From positions 88,078,381 through 88,142,380 of the forward strand of contig CM043957.1 of the NCBI GenBank assembly GCA_014529385.2: a stretch of 64,000 nucleotides of DNA. The letters run 5' to 3'. A program made the position numbers and the translations under genes. The stretch is from Adiantum capillus-veneris (Eukaryota > Streptophyta > Polypodiopsida > Polypodiales > Pteridaceae). Each line of letters starts with the position of its first letter. The stretch's first letter is position 1. Shown in pieces: positions 59,891 through 64,000 of the stretch. Below the pieces are notes generated by a model that saw nothing but the letters and a program-made list of their open reading frames with translations, had not been told where the DNA came from and ran no database searches.

Positions 59891-62674
59891 AATACTCTCA
59901 TTTTAAATGCCAAAAGTGACTCTCCCATGATCATTCGTGGTGAGGAGGGTTTGCATTCTTTGCCTCTCATTTCTCATGTGCAGGCAAAGCGTGAATTACG
60001 ACGAGGAGCACAAGTGGCATTCATCTATGCCTCTTCAGTTACCCAGAGCATTCAAACTCCAGACAGGTTTTCTACTTTGTTTACCAAGGTTAAGCATCTC
60101 TTTTTGCAAATGATCTTCCACTCCGTCTCCCACCCGAGCAACCGGAGGACCATCGCATCGAGCTTACGGAGGGGGCACAGCTTGTTAGTAAGGCTCCCTA
60201 CCGTTTGAACAAGACTCCGGAAGAAGAGTTAGAGCGGCAACTCACGGAGTTGGTGGCCAGAGGATTCATACGTCCTAGTGTAAGTCCTTTTGTTGCTCCT
60301 ATTTTGTTTGTCCGCAAGAAGGATGGTTCGTCTCGTTTGTGTGTTGATTACAGGGCATTGAACAAGATGACCGTCAAGAACAAGTTTCCGATGCCTCGCA
60401 TTGAGTATATCCTCGATAGGCTCAATGGGGCAAAGGTCTTCAGTAAGGCCGATCTCAAAAGTGGATACATCAGGTACGGGTATTCAACGGTGACATCTAC
60501 AAGACCGCTTTTCGCACAGAGCGAGGGCAATGGGAGTATGTAGTCATGCCTTTTGGATTGATAGGTGCCGTGGGTACATTTAACCGTCTCATGGTAGGGC
60601 GTTTTGGCGATATGGTTGATGTATGTGTGCTCATCTTTCTTGATGATATTTTCATTTTTTCTGCATCGTGGGAACAACATGAAAAGGATGTAGAAAGGGT
60701 ATTAACCCGTTTGGATAAGTGTCAGCTGTACATTGCAGCTAAGAAAGCTGAGTTTTTTCTCACTGAAGTTACTTAGCTGGGTTACATCATTTCTGCAGAA
60801 GGCGTCAAGCTAGATCCCGCGAAGGTGGAACAGGTACGTAATTGGGATTTGCTCAAAACTGCATATGATGTGCGTTCTTTTCTTGGTCTATGTCGAGCAT
60901 ATAGTTCGTACATAGAGAATTTTGCATGCATTGCCGCACCTATGACAGATGTTTTGAAAGGGGCAAAGACTCCTCGACAGCGCGTGGATTTACCCGAAGC
61001 AACCATTGAGGTTTTTGCAGCTCTCAAGGTTGCGGTGACAAAAGCGCCGTGTCTTATCCTTGCCTCTTGGGACGACCCCTTTGAGGTATGGATGGATGCA
61101 AGCAATGTCGCCATAGGCGCCATGCTTCAGCAGCATGGTCGTCAAGTTGCTTTCCTTAGTCGGAAGCTCAATAGTGTAGAAAAGAACTACTCAGTTTAGA
61201 TAAAGAACTTTTGTCTGTCATTCACTCTCTTAAGCATTGGAAGCATTTTTTGTATGGTAGAGAGTTCACAATTCGCACGGATCACAAAGCCCTCAAGTGG
61301 CTCCAGTCTATGCCTAGTGCACATTGGAGTGATCGCCAAGCACGGTGGTCACAATTTTTTGAGCAATTTGGAGGTTTGATTGAGTATGTGCCTGGAAAAG
61401 CAAACCCTGTTGCAGATGCTTTAAGTTGCAAATCCTGGCTCTTGAGTCAAGATCCACAATTTTTCTTCAGGGTGTGTCTTTCGACAACATGAAGAACCAG
61501 TACGCAAATTCCAAGTTTGGTAAGCAATGGTTGCAGGCTCTTGCTTCCCAAGGGCATAGCAACTATCTTATTTGTGATGGTTTGTTATATTTTCGTCACC
61601 GTCTATGTGTGTTGCCCTCTCTCAGGACAACCGTATTGCACGATGCACATGCTCTCTCACGGGTGGGTACAGGACTCTGAAAAATATAGAAAGATTCTTT
61701 TATTGGCCTAAAATGCGAAAGGATGTGTTTCGTTATGTCACACAGTGCACTATTTGTCAAAAGGTTAAAGCTCCTCGGGGTAAGCAGCAAGGCCTCTTGC
61801 TTCCGCTGCCTATTCCCGATGGACCTTTTCAGGACATTTCCATGGATTTTGTGACTAATCTTCCACCTAGTTTGCATTCAAGGAACACTCAATGTTTGAC
61901 AATTGTTGATCGTCTCAGCAAGTTTTTCATGTTGATTCCTTGTAAGGCCACAGCCACCGCATAAGATGTAGCACGGTTGTTTATTAAGCATTGGTACCCC
62001 CTCTGTGGTTTGCCAAAATCGATTGTTTCAGATAGGGATGTTAAGTTCACGTCCAATTCTTGGCGTGCACTCTTTGAAAATTTTGGCACTAAATTGAAAT
62101 TTTCATCGGCTTTTCATTGGCTTTTCAATCACAGTCAGATTGTCAGACAGAGATTTACAATTAGTTGGCTTTTGATGTTTTAAAGTCTTGTGTGTATAAT
62201 CAGCAGCCTCATTGGGAGCTCTATCTCCCATTGGTTTAGGCTATTTTGAATGACTTGTTTTCCTCTACCATTGGTCGAACTCCGTATGAAACAGCTTTTG
62301 GCCGTCCGTTCCAGTCACTTTTGACTCGCTCGATCAGTCAAATGCCTGATGCCAATGCTGAAAGTCAGTCGTCGGATGAGATTTCTGAGAGTGTGAAGCT
62401 TCGGCTAAGCAAAGCTAAGGAGTCTTACTCACGACAGGCTAACAAGCATTGTCAGGAAGGGGATTGGGTTTATTTTAGAATCATGAAGCAACGTCTTAAG
62501 CAAGTTGGAAAGAAATGTCCTAAGTTGTCTTTTAGAATGTATGGTCTATTTCCTGTCATTAAAAAGATAAATGAGGTTTCAATGAAATTGCAATTGCCTA
62601 ACTCATGGTCAATGCACAATGTTTTCCATTTTTCTTGGTTGAAAGTGTTTCAGGGAACACCTCCGAAGGTGTGA
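59891..62674 (+). pseudogene. pol: Gyp-F: second chromovirus-like pol
   Basis: Begins in the protease-RT linker. [52 protein letters not shown], then a shift and MPFGLIGAVGTFNRL, active site FLDDIFIFS near 60635. RNase H: VWMDASNVAIGAMLQQHG and IRTDHKALKWLQ. Integrase: CTICQKVKAP, SMDFVTNLPPS, IVSDRDVKFTSNSW; the expected PQTDGQTE Glu block is scrambled near 62110-62150. C-terminus WVYFRIMKQRLKQVGKK with no chromodomain before TGA 62672. Many stops (60541, 60774, 61197, 61962). Confidence 0.87.
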
Positions 62675-63000
62675 GGTGCAGCAGAAGTGAATGTTGAACT
62701 TTGCTCAAGATGAGTGCTTCGAACTGTGCTCAAGGATTTCTTTTACTTACGGAAGGGAGAGCCTTCCGTTCCTTTAGTGAGAAAGTGCAAATGATCACAA
62801 ACAAAGTGAATGACAGTGCGAATGAAGGTGCTGAGACTGAGAGATAGACAGAGAAGAATACGACACCAGAATGTTGTCAAAACCCTCTTCCTAAGGCCCC
62901 ACTCTCTATGGCGAGAGCGGTCTACTATTGATTGCACAAATCTCTACAATGCTTGGACTTGCCGACGATGTCGACGACGATGAGGACACCGACAAGATGA
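62675..63000. other. Non-coding stretch with a small hairpin
   Basis: Hairpin at 62749-62769 (arms ACGGAAGG/CCTTCCGT, loop GAGAG). Nothing else identified. Confidence 0.4.
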
Positions 63001-63590
63001 GTTGAGATCTGAAAACGCTAATGGCTGAAATGTGCAAATCTTTATCTGCTGAATTCTGACTCTATGTCGGTGACGATGTCGACGACGACGATGCAACGAC
63101 GGCGCGCTGGAAACGCAGAAGCTGAAATCTACGTTTTTCAAGCTGAATCTGCAAACTACGCGGAATTTGACCGTGCGGCGAGGATTTGCTGCGGGAAGGT
63201 GAGATCTGCGAGGTTCGGGACTTCTACTGCTATGTCTGACTGCTGAAAACTGAAAACGCTGGTGCTACTGTGAAAACCGTCGCAGAGAATCTGCAAAACA
63301 CCAAGGGGTGATCTGCAAACCAAAAACGCTAGGGTCGAAAATTGTCTGCTGTGGTGGAAATCTGCTAACGCTAGGGGAATTGCTGGTCTTGCTGTCGCCA
63401 GGTTGCTGCAATGCAAAGCGTTAGGACTGATCTGCAATTGAAAACGCCAGGGGCTGGTCTTGCTGAAAACGCTAGGTCTTTGCTGTAGCAAAAACGCTAG
63501 GTTTGTTGATGGGGTCTGCTGAGAAGTTGCCTGTTGAACGCGGAGTTCTTGCTGCCCCTTCTGCTACAAAGTGCTAGCGCTAGGTTTCTT
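63001..63590 (+). repeat. Interspersed AAAACGCTAGG-like motif field
   Basis: At least nine copies or near-copies of (CTG)AAAACGCTAGG(G), e.g. near 63012, 63252, 63322, 63365, 63441, 63465, 63491 and 63573, plus an inverted-looking AAAGCGTTAGG at 63415. They alternate with ATCTGCAAA/ATCTGCTGA phrases. Spacing is irregular, so this is not a simple tandem repeat. Confidence 0.65.
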
Positions 63591-64000
63591 ATATACATCA
63601 TTGGCCAAATTGCCCTACCCAGTTCCCAACAAAAAGTCACTTAAAAATAATAAGTGAAAAATGTCAAAAATAGGGAAAATAGGTCTATGCACTGTAAAAA
63701 TGCTCCTGATAGGTTCTGATGAAAATCTGATGATCATGCTGTGTGCAGCTAGAGGATATGCATCTATTCTAAGTGTCTGGACATGCACGGTCTGTGAATA
63801 GACTCACAAAAGTGCCAGATCACTTTCTATTCTAGACTGACTGAACTGAACCCAACCCTTGTCATGAAGTAGCTTGTCCACGTACATGTAGGGTTAGATG
63901 TGCACGTGACATTCCCTCCTTTTCAAAGTGAGGTATTGGTACCGAACTGTATGGTGGCGAGGGAGATACGCCAACAGCGTCTGGAATCCTGGAAGGGACT
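63591..64000. other. Window end, no gene seen
   Basis: Non-coding. AGTCACTTA...AATAAGTGA near 63635-63657 faintly recalls the Cop-4 LTR. Otherwise nothing supported. Confidence 0.3.

Overview
This window is almost entirely plant retrotransposon sequence in several nested layers, plus one piece of an ordinary host gene. The organism is a land plant with a large, repeat-rich genome. Evidence: Ty1/copia elements primed by initiator tRNA-Met (TGGTATCAGAGC), Ty3/gypsy elements of both the Athila/Tat-like and chromovirus branches, a LINE fragment, very long GA/CT microsatellites, GT-AG introns, and the first exon of a nuclear UTP23-like rRNA-processing gene. I cannot tell fern, lycophyte, gymnosperm or angiosperm apart from sequence alone. 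There is no bacterial operon structure, CRISPR array or recognisable tRNA/rRNA gene.

Layout. (1) 1-13240: Gyp-A, a large Athila/Tat-like gypsy element on +. It has a leader carrying four near-perfect 28-32 bp palindromes, then one continuous reading frame (936-10118) broken by only four in-frame stops. The frame encodes an unfamiliar N-terminal region, gag, two zinc knuckles, protease, reverse transcriptase (RT), RNase H, two tandem copies of the integrase H2C2 region, integrase core, and a second retropepsin after integrase. Antisense genes (9940-12262, one with a clear intron) lie behind it. (2) 13286-18440: two decayed gypsy fragments (Gyp-B +, Gyp-C -) facing tail to tail. (3) 18449-25572: an interval bounded by ~860 bp inverted LTR-like repeats. 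The right copy is followed by a leader (25573-27378) with six 20 bp palindromes of a different sequence but the same design. (4) 27379-38670: three copies of one copia family: Cop-1 truncated, Cop-2 complete with AAAAG target duplication, Cop-3 a reversed 3' remnant. (5) 38690-45490: LTR-like DNA and Gyp-D, whose gag contains an inverted 1.2 kb block. (6) 46885-47072: UTP23-like exon 1 with a splice donor running into a GT/GA microsatellite. (7) 47870-62674: an inverted LTR, a LINE fragment, chromovirus Gyp-E split by Cop-4 (complete, target duplication ACTGA), the Gyp-E 3' LTR with telomere-like repeats, and a second chromovirus, Gyp-F. (8) 62743-63590: a field of repeated AAAACGCTAGG-like motifs.

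All element polyproteins shown here are broken by stops, frameshifts, truncation or loss of key residues, so none looks autonomous as read. The most unusual signals are the two palindrome arrays centred on CGCG in gypsy leaders, and the duplicated domains (H2C2 and retropepsin) in Gyp-A.
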